Source: CAKVLG01 sp045637805
GTDB taxonomy: Bacteria; Bacillota; Clostridia; Christensenellales; UBA1242
Length of the DNA: 33,413 nt
NCBI GenBank assembly: GCA_045637805.1
Contig: JAZUAE010000006.1
Coordinates: 1-33,413 of the forward strand
Direction: 5' to 3'
Part shown: piece by piece, positions 7,327 through 15,689 of the stretch
How positions within the stretch are numbered: the first letter of the stretch is position 1
Layout: every line of letters starts with the position of its first letter
Position numbers and translations under genes: made by a program
Notes under the pieces: model-generated
Seen by the model: the letters and a program-made list of their open reading frames with translations, nothing else
What the model was told of the DNA's origin: nothing
Databases searched by the model: none

Positions 7327-7356
7327 AATATACTCATTTAAGTCGATGTTTGTCAA
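7327..7356 (-). promoter_or_regulatory. Promoter of the five-gene minus-strand operon
   Basis: On the minus strand a perfect TTGACA (complement of 7351-7356), an 18-bp spacer and TATATT (complement of 7327-7332) precede the dehydrogenase start by about 30 bp. No other strong promoter was seen inside 3009-7296. Confidence 0.7.
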
Positions 7357-7428
7357 TAAAATGAGTCTTAGTGTAGAAAAACAAAACTAGTTATTTTTAT
7401 ATAATTTTTTAAGTTAATGTATATTTAT

Positions 7429-7457
7429 TTGACTTGAGTTTTGTTTTTGAATAAAAT
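7429..7457 (+). promoter_or_regulatory. Promoter of the LRR-type surface protein gene
   Basis: TTGACT (7429-7434), 17 bp, TAAAAT (7452-7457). The predicted start near 7464 leaves a leader of only about 13 nt containing AGAGG (7466-7470). Confidence 0.75.
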
Positions 7458-7476
7458 ACAAATATAGAGGTAAAAC

Positions 7477-8781
7477 ATGGAAAATAAATTTTTTAAATCA
7501 AAAAAGAATTTAATAACATTTATTGTTGCAACTTGTCTTTCTGTTGCTATAATCGCCACTGTTTTTGTACTTTTGCTTGTAAAAGCGCCAAAACCTGAAT
7601 TTGTAAGTGCAGTAGTGGGTGAATACTTTGTTCAATATGATAAAAATGGTATAGATAAGAATTTAATCATACGTGAATACCGTGGGAAAGTTGGCAATTT
7701 TAGAGTTGATATACCTGAAAAAATTGTGATTAATAATATTGAATATACTGTAACAAAATTAGCAGACAAAGCTTTATCTGGCGAGAGAAATGCGAACATA
7801 AAGGAAATGTTATATTTAACTTTACCAACTAGTATTAATGAGATAGGTGATAAAGCATTTGAATACACAACAAACTTAACAACGCTTCATCTTAAAGGTC
7901 AGGTTGATTCTTACGGTAAAGACATTTTCTACAAAAGTGGTGTAACAAACTTAACAATAGATAACTTAACTGCGGGATATAATTATAGGACATTTGCCGG
8001 AATCAATCTTAGTAAGTTAATTATTAATAATATTGTTGGAGATATAAACGACTTTACAATTGAGTACGCAAATACTATTTTAACAAAAGAATTATATCTT
8101 GGTGAAGATGTGGTTGATGCAACAATGCTTAAACCAACTATTCAGAATGTTGAAACCTTGTCGTATTTTGCTAGCACAACATTGTTTAATTCTAATTTCT
8201 TATCTTCAGCAAAAATGACTACACTTTATATTAATGGTCTTGGTTCTGCAATAGAAGTTGGTGAATTATCAGACGTTGCTGACGCGGCTAAAGCTACAAT
8301 AAAAAACATTTATTTAGATGAGGCGTGTGATACAATAAACGCAAATGTGTTCAATGGATTTTCTGCACTTGAGAACGTTTATATGTACGGTGTTAACCTA
8401 AACATTAATTTAGATGCGTTGTCGGGAGCAAATGTCTCTGCGAAAATTAAATTTATTAGCAATACAAATGTTAGTGTTAATCTAAGGGGTGGTACAACAA
8501 CAGAAGTAACTAGTGCGTTTATTAACAAATTAGATGTTACAAAAATTTCAAATATAATAATTTCAAATGGAATAACTGCATTAAAATCATCAGCTTTTGC
8601 AAATGTTAAAAATTTAGCTTTTATGAACTTTAAAAGCAATTCAACAGTTCAAACTATTGATAATGGGGCTTTTGGAACACTCTATATAGCGTTCACTGGA
8701 CCAGTAGATACAAACCATGAGGTTTATAAAAGATTGCATTCAACAGACTTCATAAGCAATGTAAAATCATATAATGCATAA
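7477..8781 (+). CDS. Membrane-anchored BspA-like leucine-rich repeat protein
   Basis: A 434-residue protein with a basic N-terminus, one hydrophobic helix at about residues 13-35 (signal anchor, no lipobox Cys) and a long extracellular beta-rich region. From about residue 60 it contains irregular repeats of the BspA/LRR_5 type: hydrophobic strands such as VTKLADKAL, INEIGDKAFEY, ALENVYMYGV and ITALKSSAFANVKNL followed by TIDNGAFG. These repeats form solenoids used for binding at the cell surface. No sorting motif is visible at the C-terminus, so attachment is by the N-terminal helix. It is a single-gene transcript. The binding partner is unknown; repeat family is moderately sure. Confidence 0.75.
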   Translation: MENKFFKSKKNLITFIVATCLSVAIIATVFVLLLVKAPKPEFVSAVVGEYFVQYDKNGIDKNLIIREYRGKVGNFRVDIPEKIVINNIEYTVTKLADKALSGERNANIKEMLYLTLPTSINEIGDKAFEYTTNLTTLHLKGQVDSYGKDIFYKSGVTNLTIDNLTAGYNYRTFAGINLSKLIINNIVGDINDFTIEYANTILTKELYLGEDVVDATMLKPTIQNVETLSYFASTTLFNSNFLSSAKMTTLYINGLGSAIEVGELSDVADAAKATIKNIYLDEACDTINANVFNGFSALENVYMYGVNLNINLDALSGANVSAKIKFISNTNVSVNLRGGTTTEVTSAFINKLDVTKISNIIISNGITALKSSAFANVKNLAFMNFKSNSTVQTIDNGAFGTLYIAFTGPVDTNHEVYKRLHSTDFISNVKSYNA

Positions 8782-8782
8782 A

Positions 8783-8817
8783 AATAAAGTAGCGATTTCG
8801 CTACTTTATTTTTTTAA
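8783..8817. terminator. Bidirectional terminator, LRR gene / ligase-family gene
   Basis: Stem 8783-8794 with 8799-8810, 4-nt loop, T run to 8815. It overlaps the 3' ends of both convergent genes, including the stop codon of the minus-strand gene at 8801-8803. Confidence 0.85.
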
Positions 8818-10087
8818 ATGGTTTTATTGAATAAGTTAGAAAGGCTAGTATTGTAACAAAAAATGGCATTACATGTGTCATTGTATTTCCAAAAAATGCA
8901 GATATTAAATAACAAAATATTGCGCTTCCGGTTATAAATGTTAATGGAGAGGTTTCTTTCCTATTTTTTATTAATCTTATTGCAATTACTACAAGGGCAG
9001 AAAGATACAATAAAAGTCCTAGTATGCCAGTGCTTACAGCGTGTTGTAAATATTCATTATGTGGACGTTGATGCTTGCCGTTTAATGTAAAATTTCCAAG
9101 ACCTATTCCAAATATAGGATTTTGAATTATAAGGTTTAAAGAATGTAGCCAAAGTTCAATTCGTCCTGTACCAAAAGATATACTATTTGAATCATTTGTA
9201 ACTATTCCTACAAGTTGTTTAATTGTGAGCATAGTGTCATCATAAAAACGAATATTTTTTATAAGTAGAGCGCTTGCTAAAAAGAAGACAATAGGAATAA
9301 AGGTTTGAAAATTCCATTTTCGCATAAATAACCTATATGCGAATGGTAAAGTTAATAGCGTTATAAATAAAGCAATTGCTGGACCATATGAGTTGTTTAA
9401 AAGTAATTGAACAATTAAAGATGCTGTATTTAAAATAAATAATATTTTTTGCCACAATTTTTTTTCAAAAAGAGACAACCCAAAGCTTATTGGGATTGCA
9501 AGACATAGGAAATATCCGTAGTGATTTGAGTTTATAAACATGCCAGTATAAGGATATGTTTTAAAAAAGGAAGGAAATATCTTGCCAAAAGGATCAATAT
9601 ATATAAGTATTGAAATTATGATAGTGAAGACGACAAAAATCTTAAGTAATAAAACTTGCCACTTCTCTTCTTTTAAATTATAAGCGAAATAGAAAACGCA
9701 AGCATAGGCAAAAAACATTATTAAACCTTCTTCAAATATAATGCTTTCATTGTTTACACCTAGAAAAGCAACTGCTGGTCTAATTGAAAAAAAACAAGAT
9801 AGTGTTGTCCAGGCTAAGAATGCAATTAATAAAACAATGTCTGGTCTCTCTTTTATAATTGAAAACACTTCACGTTTATTTTTGCAATTTATTAGCCATA
9901 GGACAAATTTTGGTATAAGGTAGAGGCTACTAATAACCAAAAATGTAAAATTAAATCCTATATAACTGGCATCTTCAAAAAAACATAATATAAATCTTAA
10001 TAATGGAAATGAAAAAACAATTAACAATATTGTGAAATTTATATGTGTATTTGTTATTGGTTTGTTTCTTATACTCAGTAAATTCAT
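8801..10087 (-). CDS. O-antigen ligase/polymerase-family (Wzy/WaaL-like) membrane protein
   Basis: A 428-residue integral membrane protein with about eleven helices and one large extracytoplasmic loop near residues 290-350. That loop has the family pattern GIGLGNF followed by RPHNEYLQHAVSTGILGL, which carries the conserved His of Wzy_C proteins that join lipid-linked glycans to an acceptor or polymerise them. In a Gram-positive cell the product would be a surface polysaccharide or teichoic-acid-like glycan. No other glycan gene is adjacent. The ATG at 10087 has no ribosome binding site; a perfect promoter places the predicted transcription start on the start codon itself. No alternative upstream or nearby downstream start fits the topology. 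Confidence 0.82.
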   Translation of the reverse strand: MNLLSIRNKPITNTHINFTILLIVFSFPLLRFILCFFEDASYIGFNFTFLVISSLYLIPKFVLWLINCKNKREVFSIIKERPDIVLLIAFLAWTTLSCFFSIRPAVAFLGVNNESIIFEEGLIMFFAYACVFYFAYNLKEEKWQVLLLKIFVVFTIIISILIYIDPFGKIFPSFFKTYPYTGMFINSNHYGYFLCLAIPISFGLSLFEKKLWQKILFILNTASLIVQLLLNNSYGPAIALFITLLTLPFAYRLFMRKWNFQTFIPIVFFLASALLIKNIRFYDDTMLTIKQLVGIVTNDSNSISFGTGRIELWLHSLNLIIQNPIFGIGLGNFTLNGKHQRPHNEYLQHAVSTGILGLLLYLSALVVIAIRLIKNRKETSPLTFITGSAIFCYLISAFFGNTMTHVMPFFVTILAFLTYSIKPFKKIK

Positions 10088-10093
10088 AGTAAT

Positions 10094-10122
10094 ATTATAT
10101 TAATGCGGCAATAAATTGTCAA
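10094..10122 (-). promoter_or_regulatory. Perfect consensus promoter giving a predicted leaderless mRNA
   Basis: On the minus strand TTGACA (complement of 10117-10122), 17 bp, TATAAT (complement of 10094-10099). The -10 box ends six bases before the ATG at 10087, so position +1 coincides with the A of the start codon. Confidence 0.8.
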
Positions 10123-10130
10123 ATAAGTAA

Positions 10131-10159
10131 TTGACAAATCTTCCGCGAAAGTCTAATAT
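10131..10159 (+). promoter_or_regulatory. Promoter of the aspartyl-tRNA synthetase gene
   Basis: TTGACA (10131-10136), 17 bp, TAATAT (10154-10159). The predicted start near 10166 falls at the ribosome binding site, giving a leader of about 11 nt. It is back to back with the divergent promoter; the two -35 boxes are 8 bp apart. Confidence 0.6.
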
Positions 10160-10176
10160 AAATGCAGGAGAAATTT

Positions 10177-11460
10177 ATGAGAAAGAATATTGCTAATTTA
10201 AAACCAGGAAAAATAGAAATTCAAGGTTGGATAGAAAATATTAGAGATAAAAAGAATATGCAGTTTATTGTTATTCGTGATTTATCTGGAAAGGTGCAGG
10301 TTACCGTTATAAAAGCTGAGCGACCAGAAGTTGCTGAGGTCTTTTCAAATGCGACACTTGAATCTACTGTAAAAATTAAAGGTACACTTGTTGAAAATGA
10401 ATTTGTAAAATTAAATGGGGTTGAGATCATACCAGACAGTGTTGAACTTACAAGTGTGGCAGAGGCTTTACCTATTGCTGAAGATAGTTCTATCGATCAA
10501 AGAATTGACCATAGATGGGTGGATCTTAGAACAGAAAAAAATTCACTTATTTTTGCTTTCCAAAGCTATTTGGTTGACGCTATGAGAGAGTATTTGATTA
10601 AGAATGATTTTATTGAAATACACACACCAAAATTTATAGGTGCAGCATCAGAGAGTGGAGCAGAAGTTTTTGAAGTTAAATATTTTGGTAAAAAGGCATA
10701 TCTTGCACAAAGTCCACAGTTTTATAAACAAATGGCCATGGCAGGAGGTTTGGAGCGTATTTTTGAAATAGCCCCATGCTTTAGGGCCGAAAAATCACAT
10801 ACTAAAAAACACGCAACAGAGTTCACAAGCTTTGATGTAGAGTTTAGTTATATTGATTCTTTCCAAGATGTTATGGCTCTTGAGGCTGAAATGATAGCTT
10901 ATGGTTTAAAGAAAACCAAAGCTAAATTTGGAGACAAAGTTAAAGAAGTTTTTGGAGTGGATATTGTTGTTCCAAATCTTCCATTCCCACAAATGAAACT
11001 TAAAGACATCTATAAAGAAATCGAAGAGAGATATGGATATTCAGTTCCAGAAGAAGAGAAAAACGATCTTACAACTGAAGCTGAAAGACTTTGTGAACGC
11101 TTAGCAAAAGATAAGTTTGATCATGAATTCTTATTAGTAACAGATTTTCCACCAGAAAAACGTGCATTCTATCACATGAGGGAAAACGGCATTCTTCAAG
11201 GATACGATTTAATTTGGAAGGGTATTGAGATAACTTCAGGAGCTCAAAGAGAACATAGAATTGAAGAACTTAAAAAGAATGTGGCAGAAAAAGGATTAAC
11301 TAACGACGTTAAAAATTATCTAGAATTCTTCAAAAATGGAGTTCCACCTCATGGAGGATTTGCAATAGGTGTTGATAGGCTTACAATGTTACTCTTAAAT
11401 CTATCATCATTAAAAGAGGCTCAGTTTTTATTTAGAGGCCCAGATAGGTTAGATCCATAA
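10177..11460 (+). CDS. aspS2: Aspartate--tRNA ligase, archaeal/eukaryotic type (AspS2)
   Basis: A 427-residue class IIb synthetase that charges tRNA(Asp), and possibly tRNA(Asn), with aspartate. An N-terminal OB-fold anticodon domain (residues 13-90) is followed by the catalytic core: motif 2 FRAEKS (202-207), the GAQREHR block (355-361) and motif 3 GVDRL (398-402). The short length and absence of the bacterial GAD insertion (bacterial AspRS is about 590) place it with the archaeal AspRS2 group. ATG 10177 is chosen because AGGAG lies at 10166-10170; an in-frame ATG at 10162 would precede that site. If non-discriminating it would need GatCAB elsewhere to make Asn-tRNA. Single-gene transcript. 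Confidence 0.88.
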   Translation: MRKNIANLKPGKIEIQGWIENIRDKKNMQFIVIRDLSGKVQVTVIKAERPEVAEVFSNATLESTVKIKGTLVENEFVKLNGVEIIPDSVELTSVAEALPIAEDSSIDQRIDHRWVDLRTEKNSLIFAFQSYLVDAMREYLIKNDFIEIHTPKFIGAASESGAEVFEVKYFGKKAYLAQSPQFYKQMAMAGGLERIFEIAPCFRAEKSHTKKHATEFTSFDVEFSYIDSFQDVMALEAEMIAYGLKKTKAKFGDKVKEVFGVDIVVPNLPFPQMKLKDIYKEIEERYGYSVPEEEKNDLTTEAERLCERLAKDKFDHEFLLVTDFPPEKRAFYHMRENGILQGYDLIWKGIEITSGAQREHRIEELKKNVAEKGLTNDVKNYLEFFKNGVPPHGGFAIGVDRLTMLLLNLSSLKEAQFLFRGPDRLDP

Positions 11461-11472
11461 AACTTGCAATAA

Positions 11473-11505
11473 AAAACCCAGACATTTTGTCTGGGTTTTA
11501 TTTTT
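11473..11505. terminator. Bidirectional terminator after AspRS
   Basis: A perfect 12-bp stem (11473-11484 with 11488-11499), 3-nt loop and T run. On the minus strand it also follows the small membrane protein gene at 11507. Confidence 0.88.
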
Positions 11506-11506
11506 A

Positions 11507-11728
11507 TTAAATATTTAAAAGTCTTAAAATATGTTTGCTTAAGATCATTAATACAAGGTCACAAATGTAAATGATGTTCCAACCAAATACAAGTCTGATG
11601 ATACCAGCAACCAATTTGCCTTCCTTAAATCTTGTGATAGCACCGCAAATCCAAGATGTTACAGGAATGATAGCTAAAATTAAGCTAACAATATAACCAA
11701 GACCAAAGTAATCTGATTTTTTTGCCAT
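11507..11728 (-). CDS. Small two-helix membrane protein, unknown function
   Basis: A 73-residue protein with two hydrophobic segments (about residues 9-30 and 38-64) separated by a short charged turn, TRFKEGK. It has no lipobox and one Cys in each helix (29 and 56). The GGGGGG-rich ribosome binding site (complement of 11737-11742) and a strong promoter argue for real, possibly high expression. I do not recognise the family. It is divergent from gerA and convergent with aspS2, so context gives no role. Confidence 0.75.
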   Translation of the reverse strand: MAKKSDYFGLGYIVSLILAIIPVTSWICGAITRFKEGKLVAGIIRLVFGWNIIYICDLVLMILSKHILRLLNI

Positions 11729-11760
11729 AAGATTTTCCCCCCTATATTTAACTATATTTT

Positions 11761-11789
11761 ATTATACGTGAAATTATTACAAATGTAAA
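11761..11789 (-). promoter_or_regulatory. Promoter of the small membrane protein gene
   Basis: On the minus strand TTTACA (complement of 11784-11789), 17 bp, perfect TATAAT (complement of 11761-11766), about 33 bp before ATG 11728. Confidence 0.8.
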
Positions 11790-11833
11790 CAAAATAAAGG
11801 CCAAGCGAAAAAAATTAATCAAAAAATTTGGAT

Positions 11834-11864
11834 TGAATAAAAATATTTATGAGTTAACAAACTA
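11834..11864 (+). promoter_or_regulatory. Sigma-G-like (forespore) promoter of the ger operon
   Basis: TGAATA (11834-11839), 18 bp, CAAACTA (11858-11864) matches the sigma-G pattern (-10 of CATnnTA type) at six of seven positions. The predicted +1 falls at about 11871, the start codon of gerA. Forespore control is expected for germination receptors. Confidence 0.6.
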
Positions 11865-11870
11865 TATTTA

Positions 11871-13319
11871 ATGAAAGTAAATATAAGCGACAAGATTAAA
11901 AACTCATTTTCTGATCAAACGGATTTGTCGTCTGAACAATTTTGTGTTGGCAACGATTTTGGTACAATTTATTTTATTCCAACAGTTGTGGATATGAAAC
12001 TATTATCAGATGGATTGTTAGAACAGATAAAACAGTATGGATTGCAAGAAAAGAAATTGTATACAATTTCTGAGTTATCTAGTCAAATAAAACCATACAA
12101 CCTAATTGTGGAAGATGGAAAAAATCAAATAAAAAATGTTGTAAATGAAATTATAAAAGGTGCGATTGCGGTCACTTTTAATGGGGATAAAAATGTTTTA
12201 ATTGTTCCCATGGAAGGTGCATCAAAGAGGGCAATCCAGGAACCCCCAACAGCTGCTGTAGTAAAAGGACCGAGAGAAGGATTTATTGAAGATTTAAACA
12301 CAAATCTAGGACTTATCCGTAAGAGATTAAAATCGCCCGATTTTGCTGTCGTAAAGAAGGTTTTGGGGCAGAGAACAAGGACGGAGATTGCCATTTGTTT
12401 TATTGATGGTGTTGCGGATAAAGATATTGTAAAAGAGATAGAAAACAAACTAGATAATATAAAAATAGACGGTGTGTTAGATTCATATTATGTGCAATCT
12501 ATTTTAGAAAGCAAAAACAATAAAATGTTTAAGCAAATAGGAGATACTGAAAAACCCGATATTGCCGTAGCCAAAATGCTAGAGGGGCGTATTGCAATTA
12601 TTGTTGATGGTTCGCCTATTGTTTTAACATTGCCGTTTATTTTTGTCGAAGCTCTTCAAAATGCAGATGATTATTATATGTTTGCAGCTAAGGCTACTTA
12701 TGTTCGTATCATAAGATTTTTGGGCTTAATAATTGCTATAGCGTTGCCTGGCATGTATGTTGCCATGCAAAGTTATCACTATAAAGTTTTACCCATAAAC
12801 TTTTTAATATCACTGATGAGCAGTATTGAAGGAATTAGTTTTCCACCGATAATTGAGATATTGTTTGTTTTGTTCCTTTTTGAAATATTAAATGAGGCAA
12901 GTATTCGTATGCCTAAATATCTTGGAATGGCTCTGAGTATTATAGGAGCTTTGATACTTGGTAATACGGCAGTGGAAGCGGGAATTATTACTTCACCTAG
13001 TATTGTTGTAGTGGCGATATCGGGAATCACTCTTTATATTGTTCCTGATCAAGCGAACGAGTGTGGGTTGCTTAGAACAATTTTTACAGTGGCAGGAGGT
13101 ATTGCTGGATTTTTTGGCATTATTCTTATGTTTATGGTGCTTACAACTTATCTCGCAGATATTACCAGCTTTAAGGCTCCATACCTTGCTCCATTCGCTC
13201 CGATTATTGAGGCTGACAAGAAAGATGCCATTGTTAAAAGAAATTTGATTAATTTAAAAACACGTCCAAAAAGCATTAGTAATAAAGATCAGACTAGAAT
13301 GAAGGTGGAGGATAAATAA
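11871..13319 (+). CDS. gerA: Spore germination receptor A subunit (GerA/SpoVAF family)
   Basis: A 482-residue inner-spore-membrane subunit of a nutrient germinant receptor. A soluble N-terminal region (1-275) includes the family blocks LGQRTRTEIAICFIDGVAD and EGRIAIIVDGSPIVLTLP; about five membrane helices follow (280-445), with the IRMPKYLGMALSIIGALILG core typical of GerA proteins; the C-terminus is short and basic. No ribosome binding site precedes the ATG, and the upstream sigma-G-like promoter predicts a leaderless or near-leaderless message. Its stop TAA overlaps the gerB start by one base. Length is close to the usual 480-500. The germinant cannot be predicted. Confidence 0.93.
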   Translation: MKVNISDKIKNSFSDQTDLSSEQFCVGNDFGTIYFIPTVVDMKLLSDGLLEQIKQYGLQEKKLYTISELSSQIKPYNLIVEDGKNQIKNVVNEIIKGAIAVTFNGDKNVLIVPMEGASKRAIQEPPTAAVVKGPREGFIEDLNTNLGLIRKRLKSPDFAVVKKVLGQRTRTEIAICFIDGVADKDIVKEIENKLDNIKIDGVLDSYYVQSILESKNNKMFKQIGDTEKPDIAVAKMLEGRIAIIVDGSPIVLTLPFIFVEALQNADDYYMFAAKATYVRIIRFLGLIIAIALPGMYVAMQSYHYKVLPINFLISLMSSIEGISFPPIIEILFVLFLFEILNEASIRMPKYLGMALSIIGALILGNTAVEAGIITSPSIVVVAISGITLYIVPDQANECGLLRTIFTVAGGIAGFFGIILMFMVLTTYLADITSFKAPYLAPFAPIIEADKKDAIVKRNLINLKTRPKSISNKDQTRMKVEDK

Positions 13320-14422
13320 TGGAATTAACTGGAAGACAATCAATTTATTTAATCCTTATTTGTTCGCTTGCAACAAAAGTGCAAACCCTCCCTAGTCTTA
13401 TTGCTGGAAACCTAGGTAGATTTGGGTGGGCATATTTCTTATTTTTAGGTGTAGTAGATCTTATATTTATATTGATAGGAATGTGGATAACAAAGCTTGC
13501 GGGTGGTAAAACACTATATGATTTTTTAAAAGAAACTGTAGGTGATGTTTTTGCAAAAACTGTTTCAATAGCTTTAGGAATCTATTTTTTAGTATCATCA
13601 ATTTTGCCATACGAAGCTCTCCATAATGTTTTTGCTAATATTTTATTTGAAGATTTATCGTGGGCGCTTTTTAGCATAATGCTAATCTCTACTGTTGCGT
13701 ATTTGGCTAGTCGCGGCTTAAAAACTATAGGCAGAGTAGGCGAGTTGTATTTTAGAATAATAGGAATATGCTTTATAGCTCTTTTAGTTATATCCTATTC
13801 TACATCATCGTTATCGAGAATATTGCCACTAAACGATTTTAATACTTCTGTCTTTTTTAGCACTTCATTTAATTTTTCATTTTGGTATGGTGACTTTTTA
13901 TTAGTTCTTATGTTTATGGGAAAAGTTAAAGATGAGAAAAAACTCACTTTAAAATTATCTATTGCTTTTGTGATAGAAATTTTAATTATATCGTTTGCAT
14001 ATATGATATTATATGGAATTTACAGTGACTTGACAGTTTATCAATCAAATTTAGTAACTGATATTAGTGAATTTGCGTTGCTTACACTGGAAATAGGAAG
14101 ATTAGATTGGTTTTTAATGCTTGGAGTTCAAACAAGCACAATAATTGCTTGCGGCGTAGATGTGTATTTAGCAAGCTATAACTTTGCTAAAGTATTAAAT
14201 TTACAAAAAAGTTATAAAGTGACAGTCTTCACGGTTATTATTGTTTATATCTTAGATATTTTTGTATTTAAAAATATAACGAGTAGCGCAGTTGTTGTAG
14301 CAAATATAACAAAATGGTTTGCATTAATAGTCCAAGGCGTTTTACCTATTGTGGTTTTAATAATTGCTTTAAACTATAGGAGAAAACAATGCAAGGAGAA
14401 AAAATATGTGGAAATTTCTTAA
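13319..14422 (+). CDS. gerB: Spore germination receptor B subunit (permease-like GerB)
   Basis: A 367-residue membrane protein with about ten helices, of the GerAB branch of the APC amino-acid-transporter superfamily, which binds the germinant. The N-terminal LTGRQSIYLILICSLATKVQTLPS and the GRFGWAYFLF segment are typical of the family. Its start shares one base with the gerA stop, and GGTGGAG lies just upstream. Its end overlaps gerC by 17 bp, so the three subunits are translated together. Length is normal. Confidence 0.92.
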   Translation: MELTGRQSIYLILICSLATKVQTLPSLIAGNLGRFGWAYFLFLGVVDLIFILIGMWITKLAGGKTLYDFLKETVGDVFAKTVSIALGIYFLVSSILPYEALHNVFANILFEDLSWALFSIMLISTVAYLASRGLKTIGRVGELYFRIIGICFIALLVISYSTSSLSRILPLNDFNTSVFFSTSFNFSFWYGDFLLVLMFMGKVKDEKKLTLKLSIAFVIEILIISFAYMILYGIYSDLTVYQSNLVTDISEFALLTLEIGRLDWFLMLGVQTSTIIACGVDVYLASYNFAKVLNLQKSYKVTVFTVIIVYILDIFVFKNITSSAVVVANITKWFALIVQGVLPIVVLIIALNYRRKQCKEKKYVEIS

Positions 14423-15665
14423 AAAACATGTGTGGCTCTTTGCGTTAATAGTTTTGTTTATACTTTTTCCGCAAAGTTTATCAAACCAGGCGAAATTAAA
14501 TATGAAAACTTTAATACCTGGGCTTGCAATAGATAAAGTAGAGTCTGGTTATGAAATAACTGCTCAAGTTATTACACCAAGTAGAGGCAGTGAGTCTGGA
14601 GGAAGTGCAATACGTGCAACATTTGTTTCTGAAACAGGAGCGACCATTGCAGACGCTATTGAAAGGCTGGGCTATTCTATGGGTAAGTCGGCAGGCTTAG
14701 GACATGTCAACTTTTTAATAGTAGGTGAGTCAATGCTGGAAAACAATCTAGTCGGTGAATTAGATTATTTTCTAAGAGACAAAAAAACAAGCAATTCAAT
14801 ATTGCTTTTAACCTGTGATGGAAGTGCAAAGGATCAAATTAAAAAGACAGAAAAACTTGAAGCGTCTACAGGTATAGGTTTGCAAAAGGTGTTTTTATAC
14901 AAACAACAGTCAACTAATGGATATATGATACCTATTATGGAGGTGGCAAATTCAGTTTATAGCAAATCAAAGGCCTGCGTTATAAATGGTTTTGAAATAG
15001 AAGAAAATAAAGAGCAGGAATCATCTTCATCGCAAGGATCATCTAGTTCCTCGGGAGGATCAGGTTCGTCTAGTTCATCTAGTAAGCAGTCCAGCAGTAC
15101 AAGTGATAAACCTGATGGTAGAATAAAATATTTAAATAAACTTACGTGCTTTGTTGATGGAGAAAAGGTTGGGGAACTGAAAAACGAAGATGAAATATTA
15201 GGATTTTTAATAATAAATAGGCATAGTAGTGAAGCATCACTAGATCTTGGTGAGATCGAATTTGATGATCAGACTGCGGAGAACTTTAATATTAAGTATT
15301 ATAGAAAAAGTCAAAACACAAAAGTAGAGTTTAATAATGGAACGCCTAAATTTAAAATAGATATAAAGCTGGCAGATGTAAAACTACGTTCTTTAAACAC
15401 TAAAACTTCACCGAGTATCGAATTTTACAAAGAAGCAAATAAAGAATTTGAAAATAAAATTAAGACAAAGATAAAAGATGTTATATCGCGTAATATAATG
15501 ATAGCTTTTGAAAAGTCTAAACAATTAAATTGTGATATTTTCCAACTTTCAGATATGACATATCAAAATTGTTATTATGACTATAAAAGGTACATAGAAA
15601 ACAATCCTAACTATTTACAAAACTTTGAAATTGAAATAAATATAGATATAGATAAATTGACATAA
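14406..15665 (+). CDS. gerC: Spore germination receptor C subunit (GerC) without lipobox
   Basis: A 419-residue GerAC-type subunit. The family block LIPGLAIDKVESGYEITAQV (residues 36-55) and the C-terminal Spore_GerAC domain (about 240-419) are clear. Unlike typical GerC lipoproteins, no Cys occurs in the N-terminal region; residues 9-22 are a hydrophobic helix, so anchoring is probably by an uncleaved signal sequence. Residues 206-233 form a Ser/Gly-rich linker between the two domains, longer than I expect. AAGGAG (14393-14398) serves the ATG inside the end of gerB. It would face the outer side of the inner spore membrane. Confidence 0.88.
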   Translation: MWKFLKKHVWLFALIVLFILFPQSLSNQAKLNMKTLIPGLAIDKVESGYEITAQVITPSRGSESGGSAIRATFVSETGATIADAIERLGYSMGKSAGLGHVNFLIVGESMLENNLVGELDYFLRDKKTSNSILLLTCDGSAKDQIKKTEKLEASTGIGLQKVFLYKQQSTNGYMIPIMEVANSVYSKSKACVINGFEIEENKEQESSSSQGSSSSSGGSGSSSSSSKQSSSTSDKPDGRIKYLNKLTCFVDGEKVGELKNEDEILGFLIINRHSSEASLDLGEIEFDDQTAENFNIKYYRKSQNTKVEFNNGTPKFKIDIKLADVKLRSLNTKTSPSIEFYKEANKEFENKIKTKIKDVISRNIMIAFEKSKQLNCDIFQLSDMTYQNCYYDYKRYIENNPNYLQNFEIEINIDIDKLT

Positions 15666-15689
15666 AAAAATCCCCAAGTGGGGATTTTT
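15666..15689. terminator. Bidirectional terminator, ger operon / P-type ATPase
   Basis: A perfect 10-bp stem (15666-15675 with 15680-15689) with a 4-nt loop flanked by A and T runs. It overlaps the stop codon of the minus-strand ATPase. Confidence 0.85.

Noticed and set aside
15008..15110. DNA repeat array in gerC
   Set aside because: The pattern is a Ser/Gly-rich protein linker with varied serine codons, not a DNA-level tandem repeat or CRISPR.
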